Of a stretch of 5,325 nucleotides of DNA, positions 5,009 to 5,325 are shown piece after piece. The stretch covers positions 1 through 5,325 of the forward strand of contig JAEEKC010000117.1 in the NCBI GenBank assembly GCA_016282215.1, written 5' to 3'. A model generated the notes under the pieces. That model was not told the origin of the DNA. It saw only the letters and a program-made list of their open reading frames with translations, and ran no database searches. Both the position numbers and the translations under genes were made by a program. Source of the DNA: Lachnospiraceae bacterium. Its GTDB lineage: Bacteria > Bacillota > Clostridia > Lachnospirales > Lachnospiraceae. Within the stretch, counting starts at the first letter, position 1. Each line of letters begins with the position of its first letter.

Positions 5009-5325
5009 TCAGACACGACGACGCTTCGGCGGTCTGCATCCGTTATGGGGTACGGGTGTCACGTCACGGATACTGGTTACCTCCAAGCCACTTGCCTGCA
5101 GAGCACGAATCGCTGCTTCACGTCCTGAACCGGGACCCTTAACGAATACGTCAACAGTCTTCAGTCCATGGATCAGTGCTGCCTTTGTTGCGGTTTCGGA
5201 TGCCATCTGTGCGGCATAAGGAGTAGATTTCTTTGAACCTCTAAAGCCCAGACCACCGGCACTTGCCCAGGAAAGTGCATTTCCTGCATTATCCGTCAGT
5301 GTCACAATTGTGTTGTTAAAGGACG
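5009..5325 (-). CDS. rpsK: 30S ribosomal protein S11 (uS11), 5' end beyond window
   Basis: uS11 lies on the 30S platform, contacts 16S rRNA near the 690/790 loops and helps shape the E-site. The visible frame runs in from the window edge and starts mid-gene with SFNNTIVTLTDNAGN. About 104 residues are present, and about 25-27 N-terminal residues of a typical 129-131 are missing. GTG at 5305 is the internal valine codon of TIVTLT and not a start. Conserved features include GFRGSKKSTPYAAQ, VKGPGSGREAAIRAL and the C-terminus DVTPVPHNGCRPPKRRRV. Its Asn-Gly corresponds to the site that is converted to isoaspartate in E. coli S11. The stop TGA is at 5011-5009. rpsD follows after 195 bases. Confidence 0.97.
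   Translation of the reverse strand, partial: SFNNTIVTLTDNAGNALSWASAGGLGFRGSKKSTPYAAQMASETATKAALIHGLKTVDVFVKGPGSGREAAIRALQASGLEVTSIRDVTPVPHNGCRPPKRRRV

Noticed and set aside
5303..5305. GTG as an rpsK start giving a 98-residue protein
   Set aside because: The frame stays open to the window edge and encodes the conserved SFNNTI before this valine codon, so the gene is merely cut by the window.

Overview
The window reads entirely on the minus strand and holds the distal part of a Gram-positive ribosomal protein 'alpha' operon running into an energy-coupling factor (ECF) transporter module. In transcription order (high to low coordinates) the genes are rpsK (uS11, 5' end outside the window), rpsD (uS4), rpoA (RNA polymerase alpha), rplQ (bL17), ecfA1, ecfA2 and ecfT (3' end outside the window). 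This gene order, the zinc-free form of S4, the strong AGGAGG-type ribosome binding sites and the enlarged L17 point to a Clostridia member, most likely of the family Lachnospiraceae. That placement comes from remembered family resemblance, not from a search.

Layout, in transcription order. 5325-5009: rpsK, C-terminal ~104 codons. 5008-4814: a 195-base spacer with three predicted hairpins ahead of rpsD, a candidate S4-responsive leader. 4813-4220: rpsD. 4160-3204: rpoA, starting with GTG. 3203-3092: a spacer carrying an imperfect 42-base tandem duplication. 3091-2555: rplQ with an in-frame insertion of about 45-50 residues. 2554-2477: a spacer with a strong GC hairpin just before ecfA1, which has no visible Shine-Dalgarno sequence. 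2476-1628 and 1623-778: ecfA1 and ecfA2, 4 bases apart and probably translationally coupled. 777-559: a 219-base spacer holding a degenerate 22-23 bp tandem repeat array followed by a GC-rich, multiply palindromic element. 558-1: ecfT, first 186 codons.

Function: the first four products build the 30S and 50S subunits and RNA polymerase. The last three form the shared ECF module (two ATPases plus the T transmembrane coupler), which works with separately encoded S components to import vitamins and similar micronutrients. Coupling of rplQ to ecfA1A2T is a common Firmicutes arrangement.

The coding content is housekeeping, and I see no phage, transposase, CRISPR, defence or toxin gene. What stands out lies between the genes: two repeat structures in the ecfA2-ecfT gap, a duplicated spacer before rplQ, the folded leader before rpsD, and the insertion within L17. 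None of these amounts to a demonstrated new system.
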